A stretch of 64,000 bases of DNA from Deltaproteobacteria bacterium (GCA_018434685.1 JAHDOV010000002.1:1-64000); one strand, 5' to 3'. Shown: positions 17,134-27,382, counted from the first letter of the stretch. Notes: a model not told the origin generated them from the letters alone. Translations and numbers: made by a program.

Positions 17134-17879
17134 GGTAACCCTCCTTTTCCTGGTTTTTAACGGGTGAACGCCCGTGCAGGAGAGACTCCCCCTGCACCCC
17201 TTAAGGAACCTCGATCCTCCTTTGTTCTCAGCTTTGACCCGGATCGTTCATCTCGCATGCCCATCAAGGGATACAGCCGCTCGGGACTTCTTTCTTGTTC
17301 AGGAGCGGCAGCACCCGGTTCCATGTTCGAAGTCCGGTCGCGGCTGAAGCCGCTCCTACAGTGTTATCAGCCACCCCCCCGTGTAGGAGCCGGTTCAACG
17401 GCGACCTCATCTCCCCCGCAAACTAAGGTCATTGCCCGGTCGCGGCTCCAGTTGTAGGTCATGCTGCGAGCGAAGCGAGTTGCTTGACATTCCACCTCCT
17501 ACAGCGTTATCTGCTGCACTCCCTGTAGGAGCCGGTTCAGCGGCGACCATCACCGCCTCCCGAGTTCCGGTCGTGCTCAAATCGCACCTGAAGCAACCCC
17601 TCCGAGCCCTGCCCCATTCCTGAAGCAGAATCCGCGTTTCATGCAGCTGGTTATCCTGGGCTGTTGCCTGCTGAGGTGAGCAATCAAACGCTCACAAGGT
17701 CATCAATCAAACGAAAGGCCATGGAATGGTATCAACGATGAAACGATCGTCATTAAAGATACGGCGGCTCAAGAGAAAGTCAAGCCATGAGCCGGGAATT
17801 TCCGTATGCTGGGAATGGAACGGGACCGGCAGCTTCGACGGCACTGCAGGCGGCATTGTGCATGGTCAGTGCAGGGTCG
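17134..17879. other. Gene-free region with REP-like repeats
   Basis: 746 bp without a credible gene between the small protein gene and the end of the helicase gene. The central part holds the repeat cluster listed separately. 17600-17879 shows nothing I can name. Confidence 0.5.
17336..17548. repeat. REP-like extragenic palindromic repeats, alternating orientation
   Basis: Unit GTAGGAGCCGGTTCAGCGG followed by CGACC. Full copies lie at 17381-17406 (+), 17523-17548 (+) and 17336-17361 (reverse). Degraded copies lie at 17438-17459 (reverse) and 17492-17503 (reverse fragment). Reverse and forward units are paired around a similar 18-20 bp spacer (ACAG[TC]GTTATC...), as in bacterial BIME/REP pairs. 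Confidence 0.65.
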
Positions 17880-20249
17880 TCAGTGTGTATGAAACAGCCC
17901 GAGGATCTTCAGTGCGGCATCCTTGGCAGAGGGGCCCACGTCCAGCACAGGCCCGACGCACATGGGACAGCCGTGCTCGCACGGGCATGAACCGATCAGC
18001 GTCGTCACCGCATCGAGCAGCATCTCGTGCTTCTCGAAGAGGAGGCCGGAGAACCCGATCCCCCCGGGGTAGGCATCGAAGATGAATACCGTGGGATCAT
18101 AGGCATCCATCATGACCTCCGCACCGGTTGCCCCTGCCTGGGGCGAAGACAGGATCACCCGGCTGTCCGTGCCGTGCCGCACATACCACTCCCCGCTCTT
18201 GTCACCGATGCAGTGGTCGATGTCGCGGATATCGGCCATGAGCAGGACAGCCGAGATATGGTGCAGGGCATAGGCCAGACCCCGCAGGCCGTCGATGATC
18301 TCCTCGCGCCTGAGCGAGAGCGTGCCCAGGAGATCCCAGGGGATAGTGAACCAGTAGCTCGTGGTGTGCATGTCCTTCTGGGGCAGGTCGACATCCCCAT
18401 AGCCCACGTTCTCCGACGTGTAGAACTTGATCTTCTTGTACCCCACCACCTTGCGCACCACCTGCACCTCGCCGTGTTCCACGATGATGCTGGCGTGCAT
18501 CTTCTTGTCGAAGTCATCGATGACCCGGACATTGGTGTAGGTCATGGCATCGGTGTAGTAGTCCACGTCCACCTTCTTCACATAGGCCTTCTGGCGTTCG
18601 AGATCGAGCCTGTCCACGTGGTACTGCTGCGACTCCACCATGTAGATGGCGTCTTCGTGCACCGTGGTGAAGGCGCTGTCCCAGTCCACCTCGGCAATGA
18701 CCCGGTGATTGCCGGTCTCGGTGGTATCGACCACCACGACATTCTCCGGGTTGACCGTGCGCAGGCTCACCTCGTCTGCGGGATAGCTCTCGGCAGCCCA
18801 GTGCCAGCGCTCGTCCACCCGGTGAAGCACGCCTTTTTCCTCGAGATAGTCCAGGAGTTCTTCCAGGTCTTCAGCCCCGAACCGTTCACCCTTTTCAAAG
18901 GGCAGCTCAAAGGCCGCGCTCTTGATGTGGTGCAGGAGGATGAGCAGGTTATCCGGGTTGATGCGGCAGTGTTCCGGGGAGCGGGAGAAGAAATAGTCGG
19001 GATTCTCCACGATAAACTGGTCCATGGGCGTGCTCTTGGCGATAAGGATGGCGAGGCTCGTTCCCGCCCTGCGTCCTGCCCTGCCCGCCTGCTGCCAGGT
19101 GCTGGCAATGGAGCCCGGGTAGCCCGCCATGAGACACGCCTCCAGATCACCGATGTCGATGCCGAGTTCCAGGGCATTGGTGCTCACCACACCCATGACC
19201 TCACGCTCGCGCAGGCCCTTCTCGATGCTCCTGCGCAGGTTCGGGAGGTAGCCGCCCCGGTAGCCGGTCACGAAGTGGTTGTCCACCGGGGTCTTGCCCT
19301 TGAACCTGTCCTTGAGATACTTGGTGAGCACCTCCACGTTGAGCCTGCTGGTTGCAAAGACAATGGTCTGGATATGGTTGCCGATAAGCTCGCCCGCTAT
19401 GTTTCTCGCCGGTGTCAGGGCCGACTGGCGGATCCCCAGCTCCCGGTTGACAATGGGCGGGTTGTAGAGAATAAAGGTCTTCTCCGCGGTCGGCGCACCG
19501 CTTTCGTCGACGAGCGCCACCGGCTTCTCCAGGAGATTCTCGGCATGTTCCTTCGGGTTTGCCACGGTCGCCGAGCAGCAGATGAAGATCGGGTCGGCCC
19601 CGTAGAACCGGCAGACCCGCTTGAGCCGCCTGAACACATTGGTCAGGTGGCTGCCGAACACCCCCCGGTAGACGTGAAGCTCGTCCACGACGACATACCT
19701 GAGGTTGGCGAAGAGCTTCTGCCATTTGGTGTGGTGCGGCAGGATCCCGGTATGGAGCATGTCAGGGTTGGTCACCACCACGTGGCCCTGCCTGCGGATC
19801 GCCTGGCGGGCATCATCGGGCGTGTCGCCGTCGTACGTAAAGGTCCTGATATCCGCCCGCAGGTCCCCGATCAGGGACTGCACCTCATGCATCTGGTCCT
19901 GGGCCAGGGCCTTGGTGGGAAAGATATAGAGCGCCCTTGTCTCGCTCTCTTCGAGAATCTTCTGGAGTACCGGGATATTGTAGCACAGGGTCTTGCCACT
20001 CGCGGTCGGGGTGACGAGCACCACATCCTTTCCGCCCCTGACCAGCTCTATGGCCTTGTGCTGGTGGCTGTAGAGCTGTTCGATACCGCGCTTCCGGAGC
20101 ACGTCCCTGATCTTCGGCATCACCCAGCCCGGGTACGGGCTGAAGCTTCCCGGACGGGCAGGCAGGTGTTTCAGGGCCGAAACATTCTCCATGAAGCGGG
20201 TATTGCCCTGTGCCCGGTCAAGCCATTGTGAAAGTGTCAGCTGAGCCAT
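17880..20249 (-). CDS. DEAD/DEAH-box helicase with C-terminal DUF1998 cysteine cluster, YprA/MrfA-like
   Basis: About 789 residues. Superfamily 2 helicase motifs are in order: motif I TPTASGKT, motif II DELH (VVVDELHVYRG), motif III SAT (CCSATVANP) and motif VI QQAGRAGRR. The C-terminus carries the four-cysteine cluster CPCEHGCPMC of the DUF1998/MZB domain. This is the architecture of Bacillus YprA (MrfA), the helicase partner of the YprB/MrfB exonuclease in repair of mitomycin adducts. The YprB-like gene is at 8.4-9.7 kb. ATG 20249 has a GAGAGAGG site ten bases upstream; the frame to 20387 is rejected. Confidence 0.88.
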   Translation of the reverse strand: MAQLTLSQWLDRAQGNTRFMENVSALKHLPARPGSFSPYPGWVMPKIRDVLRKRGIEQLYSHQHKAIELVRGGKDVVLVTPTASGKTLCYNIPVLQKILEESETRALYIFPTKALAQDQMHEVQSLIGDLRADIRTFTYDGDTPDDARQAIRRQGHVVVTNPDMLHTGILPHHTKWQKLFANLRYVVVDELHVYRGVFGSHLTNVFRRLKRVCRFYGADPIFICCSATVANPKEHAENLLEKPVALVDESGAPTAEKTFILYNPPIVNRELGIRQSALTPARNIAGELIGNHIQTIVFATSRLNVEVLTKYLKDRFKGKTPVDNHFVTGYRGGYLPNLRRSIEKGLREREVMGVVSTNALELGIDIGDLEACLMAGYPGSIASTWQQAGRAGRRAGTSLAILIAKSTPMDQFIVENPDYFFSRSPEHCRINPDNLLILLHHIKSAAFELPFEKGERFGAEDLEELLDYLEEKGVLHRVDERWHWAAESYPADEVSLRTVNPENVVVVDTTETGNHRVIAEVDWDSAFTTVHEDAIYMVESQQYHVDRLDLERQKAYVKKVDVDYYTDAMTYTNVRVIDDFDKKMHASIIVEHGEVQVVRKVVGYKKIKFYTSENVGYGDVDLPQKDMHTTSYWFTIPWDLLGTLSLRREEIIDGLRGLAYALHHISAVLLMADIRDIDHCIGDKSGEWYVRHGTDSRVILSSPQAGATGAEVMMDAYDPTVFIFDAYPGGIGFSGLLFEKHEMLLDAVTTLIGSCPCEHGCPMCVGPVLDVGPSAKDAALKILGLFHTH

Positions 20250-20477
20250 TGTGTCTGAAGCCTCTCTCAAGACGCGAATATGAAACACTACAACCGGCAA
20301 CGTGCCTGTGTAAGGATCGGATTGAATATAGAAAGGCCGTCCTCTTGTGTCAATGGGGAAATGCAGGGGAGAAGCAGCGGGCCCCACTGGTCACGGCCCG
20401 GACAAAATATGGAAATCTGTTGATTTATCCCATGGTTTGTCTATTATTAAGTAACTACTGAAAGTGGGATACTGCCA

Positions 20478-23351
20478 ATGCCTAAAAGAATCCTGATTGG
20501 AACCCTTGTCTTTTTTGTCCTGTATACCATCTTCGGATTCCTGATTCTCCCGGGCATTCTCAAATCCATACTCACGAAGAACCTTACCGAGACCCTTCAC
20601 CGTACGGTCTCGATCCAGGATATCGATACGAACCCGTACCTCCTCTCGGCCAGGGTCAAGGGGCTCGTCATCACGGAGGTGCAGACCCAGGACACCTTCA
20701 CGTCATTCGATGAACTCTTCGTCAACCTCCAGGCCTCTTCGGCCCTGAAACTGGCCCTGATCGTAAAAGAAATCCGCCTGGACAAACCCTATGTGAAGGT
20801 AATCCACACGGGTTCGGGGCAGTACAATTTCTCCGATCTCATGGCTGCAGGCTCCAGCGGGGAGGGTACGAAGAAAGAGCCGATGCGCTTCTTTCTCGGG
20901 AACATCCAGGTTACCGGCGGCAAGCTCGATGTCGTGGATTCACCGAAGAACAAGCAGCACGCCCTCACCAGCATAGCCTTCAGCCTGCCCTTCCTGTCCA
21001 ACATGGGCAAGAATGCCGAGGTGTTTGTGCAGCCGTATTTCGAGGCCAACATCAACGGCACCCCCTTCATTCTCGGAGGACAGACAAAGCCGTTCCACGA
21101 TTCCTTGGAGACGACCTTCCAGATGAATCTCAAGGGGATCGACATCCCGTACTACATCGAATACCTGCCCCGTGAGATCAGGATAAAGATCCCGTCGGGC
21201 ACCCTCGACTTCCAGGCATCGCTCTCCTATACCCAGTACACGGACAAGGCCCCTGTCCTCCAGACCTACGGCAAGCTGGTGCTCACCGACCTGTCCATCA
21301 CGGACATGCAGGATCTCCCGCTGCTCACGCTCCCCCAGGCCGTCATCGACATTGCACCGTCGCAATTTCTCCAGAAGAAGGTTCATATCTCGACCGTTAC
21401 CGTCTCCTCACCGGAGGCGCACATCAGGCGGGATAAGGCAGGAACCGTCAACTTCGCCTCCATTGTGAAGACGGGCCAGGGCGACCAAGACACCAAGGAC
21501 ACCAGCACCGAAGAAAACCCGCTGTCCCTCACCATCGACCAGGTGGCACTGAAAGACGGCACCGTGACCTTTTCCGACAGCTCCACCACAGACCCGGTAG
21601 AACTGGTAGCGCAGGACCTCGAGATCAGCGCCCGGAACATAACGACAACACCCGGCAGCTCCGCTACGGCAGAGATCGCCTGCAGGCTCAACAAAAAGGG
21701 CAAGGTCTCCACCACGGCAACCTTCGGCATGGACCCGCTCGCCTGTGATGCACAAATCAGCATGGAGGGCCTGGAACCCGCATGGGTACAACCCTACTTC
21801 ACCGACCGGATACAGATCATGGTAACAGGGGGCCGCGCCTCCACCAAGGGCTCTTTGAGCCTGAAAGAGACCGCAGACAAGGGGATGCAGATTTCCTATA
21901 AGGGCAACGCCGCGCTCAGGGACTTTGCCTCGGTGGACAAGGAATACAAGGATGACTTCGTCAACTGGCAGGCCCTGGAGATCAGCAACCTGGCTGTAGG
22001 AGTCAACCCCGCGTACCTCGATATCAAAGAGATCGCACTGGAGGATTTCTTCTCCCGCATCATAGTGAACACTGACGGAAAGCTCAACCTGAGCACCGTG
22101 GTCACGAAGAATCCGGACCAGGAGGGCCCTCCGGCCGGGAGCAAACCGCAGGGGATCGACAAGATACGCATCGACAGGGTCGCCATAACCAACGGCACCA
22201 TCCTGTTTGTCGACAGAAGCATCACCCCGCGCTACACCACGCAACTGGCAAACATCGACGGGTCGATCTCCGGGCTCACCTCGCAGGAGACCAGGGCTGC
22301 AACAATAGACCTGTCGGCCAGGCTCGACAATTCCTCCCCGCTCACCATCAAGGGGAAGATCAACCCCTTGAAGGACGATCTCTTTGTCGATATCCACACG
22401 AGCTTCAAGGACATCGACCTGACACCCGAGTCTCCCTATGCGGGAAAATACCTCGGCTATACGATACACAAGGGAAAGCTCTCCCTTGACCTGAGGTATC
22501 TCATCGACAAGAAGAAGCTGGATTCTCAGAACAACGTGTTCATCGATCAGTTCACCTTCGGCGACCCGGTCGAAAGCGCCGATGCGACAGGCCTGCCGGT
22601 TAAATTCGCCATTTCCCTTCTCAAAGATCCCCAGGGCAGGATCAATCTCCAGCTCCCGGTTACCGGCAGAACGGACGATCCCGAGTTCCGGGTGGGCAAA
22701 ATCATTCTCCAGATGCTTGCCAACATTATCAAAAAGGCTGCAACATCCCCGTTTTCCGCCCTTGCAGCCATGTATCCGGGTGCCGAACAGCTCAGCTATG
22801 TGGAATTCCCCTACGGCAGGGTGAACCTCTCCCCCGAATCCGAACAGAAGCTCTTAGTCCTCCTGCAGATACTCACCGACAAGCCCTCGGTCAACCTGGA
22901 GATACGGGGTTATGCGGACCGGGAGAAAGACCGGGAGGGTCTCACCCGGTACTTCTTCGAGAAAAAGCTCAAGGCCCAGAAGCTCACGGACATGCTGAAA
23001 GACGGCCGGCCGGCAATGGCCGTGGATGAGGTGACCATAGCCCCTGACGAATACGAGCAGTATCTGAAAAAGGCATACAAGGCCGAGACGTTCCCCAGGC
23101 CCAAGAATGCCTTCGGTTTCCTCCAGTCACTGCCCGCCCCCGAGATGGAGAGGCTCATTACAGAACATATCGAGGTAACCGATAACGACCTGCATATGCT
23201 GGCGTCCCAGAGGGCTCAACAGGTCAAGAATGTCCTGGTAAAATCACAGAAGGTCAACCCGGAGAGGATATTTCTGGTCAAGGCGCCATCCCTCTCCCCG
23301 GAAAAGATCGAAGGCTCCGCAGACGCCCGCGTCGACCTGAACCTGAAATAG
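20478..23351 (+). CDS. DUF748/AsmA-like envelope protein with C-terminal OmpA-like region
   Basis: 957 residues. One N-terminal membrane segment (about 5-27) is followed by a long beta-rich periplasmic body of the DUF748 type (NPYLLSARVKGLVI, VKEIRLDKPYVKV, repeated KIDRVAITNGTILFVD-like strands). The C-terminal ~200 residues contain an OmpA-like segment (VNLEIRGYADREKDREG). AsmA/DUF748 proteins are thought to form lipid-conducting bridges between inner and outer membrane. Possible transcriptional coupling with the BrkB gene 74 bases downstream. Confidence 0.8.
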   Translation: MPKRILIGTLVFFVLYTIFGFLILPGILKSILTKNLTETLHRTVSIQDIDTNPYLLSARVKGLVITEVQTQDTFTSFDELFVNLQASSALKLALIVKEIRLDKPYVKVIHTGSGQYNFSDLMAAGSSGEGTKKEPMRFFLGNIQVTGGKLDVVDSPKNKQHALTSIAFSLPFLSNMGKNAEVFVQPYFEANINGTPFILGGQTKPFHDSLETTFQMNLKGIDIPYYIEYLPREIRIKIPSGTLDFQASLSYTQYTDKAPVLQTYGKLVLTDLSITDMQDLPLLTLPQAVIDIAPSQFLQKKVHISTVTVSSPEAHIRRDKAGTVNFASIVKTGQGDQDTKDTSTEENPLSLTIDQVALKDGTVTFSDSSTTDPVELVAQDLEISARNITTTPGSSATAEIACRLNKKGKVSTTATFGMDPLACDAQISMEGLEPAWVQPYFTDRIQIMVTGGRASTKGSLSLKETADKGMQISYKGNAALRDFASVDKEYKDDFVNWQALEISNLAVGVNPAYLDIKEIALEDFFSRIIVNTDGKLNLSTVVTKNPDQEGPPAGSKPQGIDKIRIDRVAITNGTILFVDRSITPRYTTQLANIDGSISGLTSQETRAATIDLSARLDNSSPLTIKGKINPLKDDLFVDIHTSFKDIDLTPESPYAGKYLGYTIHKGKLSLDLRYLIDKKKLDSQNNVFIDQFTFGDPVESADATGLPVKFAISLLKDPQGRINLQLPVTGRTDDPEFRVGKIILQMLANIIKKAATSPFSALAAMYPGAEQLSYVEFPYGRVNLSPESEQKLLVLLQILTDKPSVNLEIRGYADREKDREGLTRYFFEKKLKAQKLTDMLKDGRPAMAVDEVTIAPDEYEQYLKKAYKAETFPRPKNAFGFLQSLPAPEMERLITEHIEVTDNDLHMLASQRAQQVKNVLVKSQKVNPERIFLVKAPSLSPEKIEGSADARVDLNLK

Positions 23352-23425
23352 GTGAACCGACAGCAGTTCCGGTACGAGGCATGCTCCGGCAACGATACCG
23401 GCTTTATGTGAGGAGGAACTGATCC

Positions 23426-24763
23426 ATGAAAGATCTCGTGGGCACGGCATGGTCTTGGATAGATTTTGTCAGAGAGGGCATCTGGCGCATCCGCCTCAAG
23501 GATCTCCCGAAGGGACGGCAGTTCCTCATCCGGTATCTGCGGATCATGGTGATAGCGGTGAAGGAATTCATCGAGGACAAGTGCCCGCTCCGTGCATCGG
23601 CCCTGACGTTCTACTCGGTGCTGTCCGTTGTCCCGGTCCTGGCCATGGCCTTTGCCATCGCCAAGGGATTCGGCCTCCAGAAACACCTTGAAACGCAACT
23701 CCTGGAGAAATTCGCCGGCCAGGAGATGGTGATCATGCGGCTCCTCGAATTCTCCCGCAACATGCTGGAAGACACCAAGGGCGGCATCATTGCCGGGGTG
23801 GGCGTAGTGGTGCTCCTCTGGGCGGTCATAAACGTTCTCAGCCAGATCGAAGAATCATTGAATGATATCTGCGGAATAAAGAAGGCCCGTTCGTTCGGCA
23901 GAAAATTCAGCGATTACCTCTCCATAATTCTCATTGGCCCTGTGCTCCTGATCATATCCAGCAGTGCCACGGTGCTCATAGCCACCCGCATCGCCGAGAT
24001 AACACAGAAAATATCTCTGCTCGGGGTGTTCAGCCCTCTCATTGCCCTGATCATAGGACTCATTCCCTTCTGTCTCATCTGGATCCTCTTTGCCTTTGTC
24101 TACATCTTCATGCCCAATACCAAGGTCAACCTCTTTTCCGGCCTTATCGCAGGTATTGCAGCGGGAACGATCTTCGTCATCGTCCAGAGGATCTATATCC
24201 TGTTCCAGATAGGGGTATCCAAGTACAACGCCATCTACGGCAGCTTCGCCGCGCTTCCGCTGTTTCTCGTATGGCTGCAGCTCAGCTGGCTCATCGTGCT
24301 CTTCGGCGCCGAGATATCCTATGCGCACCAGAGCGTGGAGGCATACGAGTTCGAACCTGACCGGAAAAAGATCAGCCCCCGGTTCAGGAGACTCCTGAGT
24401 CTGCAGGTCACCCACCTGCTCGTGATGAATTTTGTCCGGGGCAACAAACCCATGCCCGCATCCCTGATATGCACCACCCTCGACATCCCGATCCGTCTCG
24501 TCCAGGAGATCATCTCCGCCCTGAGTGAATGCGGCCTCATATCAGAGTCCTCGTCCGAAGACAACGGGGAGATCGCATATCAGCCGGGGCGTGACATCAA
24601 CGACTTCAGCATCTCATTCATCGTGGAAGCCCTCGACAACCGGGGTATCGACACCATACCGGTGGCCAGGACGGCTACCTTCCATACACTCTCCGAAAGC
24701 CTCAAGTCCTTTGCCGCTGCCATTGAACAGTCTCCGTCGAACAGGCTGCTCAAGGACATCTGA
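23426..24763 (+). CDS. YihY/BrkB-family inner membrane protein
   Basis: 445 residues. The first 300 form the YihY/UPF0761 domain with six membrane segments and family motifs ASALTFYSVLSVVPVLAMAFA, YGSFAALPLFLVWLQLSWLIVL (in part) and GAEISYAHQ. The soluble C-terminal ~130 residues look like a winged helix (ICTTLDIPIRLVQEIISAL). Strong AGGAGG site nine bases before ATG. Not an established ribonuclease despite old annotations; function unknown, envelope-associated. Confidence 0.85.
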   Translation: MKDLVGTAWSWIDFVREGIWRIRLKDLPKGRQFLIRYLRIMVIAVKEFIEDKCPLRASALTFYSVLSVVPVLAMAFAIAKGFGLQKHLETQLLEKFAGQEMVIMRLLEFSRNMLEDTKGGIIAGVGVVVLLWAVINVLSQIEESLNDICGIKKARSFGRKFSDYLSIILIGPVLLIISSSATVLIATRIAEITQKISLLGVFSPLIALIIGLIPFCLIWILFAFVYIFMPNTKVNLFSGLIAGIAAGTIFVIVQRIYILFQIGVSKYNAIYGSFAALPLFLVWLQLSWLIVLFGAEISYAHQSVEAYEFEPDRKKISPRFRRLLSLQVTHLLVMNFVRGNKPMPASLICTTLDIPIRLVQEIISALSECGLISESSSEDNGEIAYQPGRDINDFSISFIVEALDNRGIDTIPVARTATFHTLSESLKSFAAAIEQSPSNRLLKDI

Positions 24764-24777
24764 GAAGACCGGCCCCG

Positions 24778-24797
24778 TGCCGGAGAATCTCCCGGCA
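24778..24797. terminator. Stem-loop between convergent genes
   Basis: TGCCGG (24778-24783), eight-base loop and CCGGCA (24792-24797), located between the ends of the converging BrkB and PfkB-type genes. There is no long T run, so bidirectional termination is only likely. Confidence 0.35.
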
Positions 24798-24838
24798 TAG
24801 GGCATGAAACCTCTGGTGTCGGGGTATGGTGCACGTTT

Positions 24839-25786
24839 CTATGAAGAAGGCGTGAGAATCCGCGTCCTGATCGTCCGGGAGATCCGGACTGCCTCCTCGA
24901 ATTCAGGCACCCCTTCCCTCCCGCCATAGCTCCTGCATGAAAGCGTTGCAACGGCCACGGAAAACCGCACCGCATCGGCGAGTTCAAGGCCCCGGCTCAT
25001 GGCAAGGGCAAACGAGGCATGAAAATTATCCCCGGCCCCGGTAGTATCCCTGATCCCGACCGCAGGCGGCAGCACCTGGAGAAGGTTTCCCCCGTCCAGG
25101 TAATAGGCCCCCTGCTCCCCGTCGGTAACGACAAGCACCCCTGAGACCCGCCCGGCCAGGGTTCTGATCTTTTCCATCTTTGAAGAACCGGAAATCTTAC
25201 CCGAACCATCACGGAGAAACTCGGAGGAGGGAATGAAATAATCCGCGATCCCCATCATGTCCTCTACACCTTCACCCCAGCGCTCACAGTCGTATACGAT
25301 GGCCGGGAGCGTCGTGCCCGGGCACTTGAGAGACCCGGCAAGGTAGGTGGTCTGGGGGTCCAGCATGAGCACCCGGGACCGTGCGATGAGGCCCTGCAGC
25401 GACTCATCCACGGTCATTCGGGGCAGCGACGACCGCTCGTACACAATGGTGCGCCTGCCGCTGCCTTTGGTGATGAAGACATAGGCCACCGGCGTCACAG
25501 CGCCATGAACGATCCTGACCGTGGAGGTGTCGACACCGAAGTCGCTCAGGCGCTTCAGGCAGAACCTCCCCTCATCATCGTCGCCTACACTGCCCACATA
25601 GGCAACCCTGCCACCGAGCCTGGAGATGCAGCATGATGAAGTCGTTGCCTGGCCGCCGCCCTCGACGAGCCGCATCTCGAGAGGCACCTTGCTGTCTTCT
25701 TCAGGAAACCGCTCCACCACGGAGATGAAATCGACACAGGCCCTGCCGATCACGAGTACATCGATATCTTTAGTGGTCTCTTTCAC
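24839..25786 (-). CDS. PfkB-family carbohydrate kinase
   Basis: 315 residues, ribokinase fold. The N-terminal glycine pair region (LVEGGGQATTSSCCISRLGG) binds sugar, and the C-terminal signature TTGAGDNFHASFALAMSRG contains the catalytic Asp (GAGD). Phosphorylates a sugar or nucleoside with ATP; the substrate cannot be predicted. GTG start with GAGGGAG only two bases away; no better in-frame start is visible before conserved sequence. Confidence 0.88.
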   Translation of the reverse strand: MKETTKDIDVLVIGRACVDFISVVERFPEEDSKVPLEMRLVEGGGQATTSSCCISRLGGRVAYVGSVGDDDEGRFCLKRLSDFGVDTSTVRIVHGAVTPVAYVFITKGSGRRTIVYERSSLPRMTVDESLQGLIARSRVLMLDPQTTYLAGSLKCPGTTLPAIVYDCERWGEGVEDMMGIADYFIPSSEFLRDGSGKISGSSKMEKIRTLAGRVSGVLVVTDGEQGAYYLDGGNLLQVLPPAVGIRDTTGAGDNFHASFALAMSRGLELADAVRFSVAVATLSCRSYGGREGVPEFEEAVRISRTIRTRILTPSS

Positions 25787-25949
25787 CTCTCCCTCAGCTC
25801 CGATCGTGAAGGGTCATTCTCCCTGATCACCGGTAGAGCCTACCATGTTTTAATGGAAAAGTGGAAGGGGGACCGCAGCCCGGAACAATGCCGCCTTGCA
25901 TTGACCGGAGTGTTCCGCTAGACTGGTTCATCTAAAAAGGGAATGACTC

Positions 25950-26615
25950 ATGAAGAACAAACCTGTCGGGGCATTCTTTGATTTCGACAAGACACTGCTC
26001 ATGGAAGAGAGCCCCAAGCTCGGCATCCGCTACCTGTGGGACAGGGGCATGGTATCCTTTGCCTATGTCGTCAAGATCATCATCGCCAACTTCTTCTATG
26101 AGAGGAACCGCATTTCCGACGAGACCATGGCCAACCTGCTGCTCACCTTCTACAGGGGCAAACGTCTCGAAGCCTTTGAAGCCGGGGCACACGACTATTA
26201 CCAGGAGATCATCAGGCCGCACCTTGCACCGAACATCCTTGCCAGGGTGAACACACACCGCGAGAATGACCATATCCTCATTCTCGTCTCCGCGGGGATC
26301 AGGTACCTCCTCAAGCCCGTTGCCGCGGACCTGGGATTCGACTACCTGCTCTGTACCGACCTGGAGCAGGGGCCCGACGGTCTGCTGACCGGAAAATCCC
26401 AGGGCCCCATCTGCACCGATACCAACAAGAGATCGCTGGCGGCCCGGCTCGCGAGAGACCTGGACATGGACCTGCTTCGTTCATACGCGTACGGCAATCA
26501 CCATAGTGACATCCCCCTGCTCGAGATGGTGGGAAATCCCCATGCAGTGGAACCTACCGCTGTGCTGAGGAAGGTTGCCCAGGAGAGAAACTGGCCCATC
26601 CTCAGCTTCCGCTAG
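25950..26615 (+). CDS. HAD-IB family hydrolase (SerB-like)
   Basis: 221 residues. The haloacid dehalogenase motif I is D11-F-D13-K-T15; motif II LVSAG and motif IV YGNHHSDIPLLEMVG follow. The family's usual GDSxxD is here GNHHSD, a variant seen in HAD-IB enzymes. Likely phosphoserine phosphatase-like or phospholipid/lysophosphatidate phosphatase activity; substrate unknown. Confidence 0.85.
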   Translation: MKNKPVGAFFDFDKTLLMEESPKLGIRYLWDRGMVSFAYVVKIIIANFFYERNRISDETMANLLLTFYRGKRLEAFEAGAHDYYQEIIRPHLAPNILARVNTHRENDHILILVSAGIRYLLKPVAADLGFDYLLCTDLEQGPDGLLTGKSQGPICTDTNKRSLAARLARDLDMDLLRSYAYGNHHSDIPLLEMVGNPHAVEPTAVLRKVAQERNWPILSFR

Positions 26616-26709
26616 TCCCTGCACGCAGGCGCTCAAGACCGGGCTTGACTGGCAGCACACCGGCACTATCATACTGAGAGAGAACGATACCCGGCACAGG
26701 AAGGTGACT

Positions 26710-27231
26710 ATGAAGACAACCCAGCTTTTCCTGCTTTGTGTTTCAGCTGTGTTCATCTTGGGCGGATGTGCATCGGTCATATCGAAAGATGTGCGCACTA
26801 CCCTGGACGAGACGGTGGGCATACAACAGGTGCTCGAACAGCCTGATACATTCATCGGGACGCGCGTACTCTGGGCGGGGATCATTATCGAGACAAGCAA
26901 CTTCAGCGATCACACCATGCTCGAAGTACTCCAGCATCCGGCTGACTTCCAGGGCAGGCCCATTGATGTCGATACCTCTGAGGGCCGCTTCTTTGGCCGT
27001 AAGGACGGGTTCCTCGATCCTGCGATCTATGCCGTGGGGAGGAAGGTAACCATTGCCGGCGAGGTGCAGGGGAACGAACTCTCCCTCATCGGGGAGTATG
27101 AATACCCACACCCTGTTGTAAAAATTACCGAGATTCACCTGTGGCCGGTCGAACCCGAGGAAAAGATATACAACTATTACTACTACCCCAGCTACCCCCG
27201 CTACTACCGCCAGCAGTGGATGTACTGGTGA
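26710..27231 (+). CDS. Slp-family outer membrane lipoprotein
   Basis: 173 residues. Signal peptide with lipobox ILGGC; body of the Slp family (VLEQPDTFIGTRVLWAGIIIE, GRFFGRKDGFLDPAIYAVGRKVTIAGEV). Ends in a tyrosine-rich tail (YNYYYYPSYPRYY). ATG 26710 with AAGGTG upstream; the frame continues upstream into the HAD gene but without signal features. Starvation- or stationary-phase lipoprotein in enterics; role here unknown. Confidence 0.85.
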   Translation: MKTTQLFLLCVSAVFILGGCASVISKDVRTTLDETVGIQQVLEQPDTFIGTRVLWAGIIIETSNFSDHTMLEVLQHPADFQGRPIDVDTSEGRFFGRKDGFLDPAIYAVGRKVTIAGEVQGNELSLIGEYEYPHPVVKITEIHLWPVEPEEKIYNYYYYPSYPRYYRQQWMYW

Positions 27232-27382
27232 TGGAATGAACCCTTTGTCCCCATACGCGCATCTGAACTAACATGCCGCCTGGTATGATGATGCTTGCAA
27301 TAGTGCGCAGGAATTGCAAAGATAGGCATGCAGGGTCACAGGAGCGCTTGAGCGTTAAAGGAGCCGAACCGATAGCACAATC

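Noticed and set aside
17134-17879. tRNA or other RNA gene in the gene-free region
   Set aside because: No cloverleaf-compatible arms or conserved T-loop seen; the palindromes present are REP-like.
17726-18085. 119-residue + strand frame next to the helicase gene end
   Set aside because: Overlaps the coding end of the helicase, weak start, no domain.
18027-20231. 734-residue open frame on the + strand opposite the helicase
   Set aside because: The minus-strand frame has all helicase motifs; the + frame is a composition artefact.
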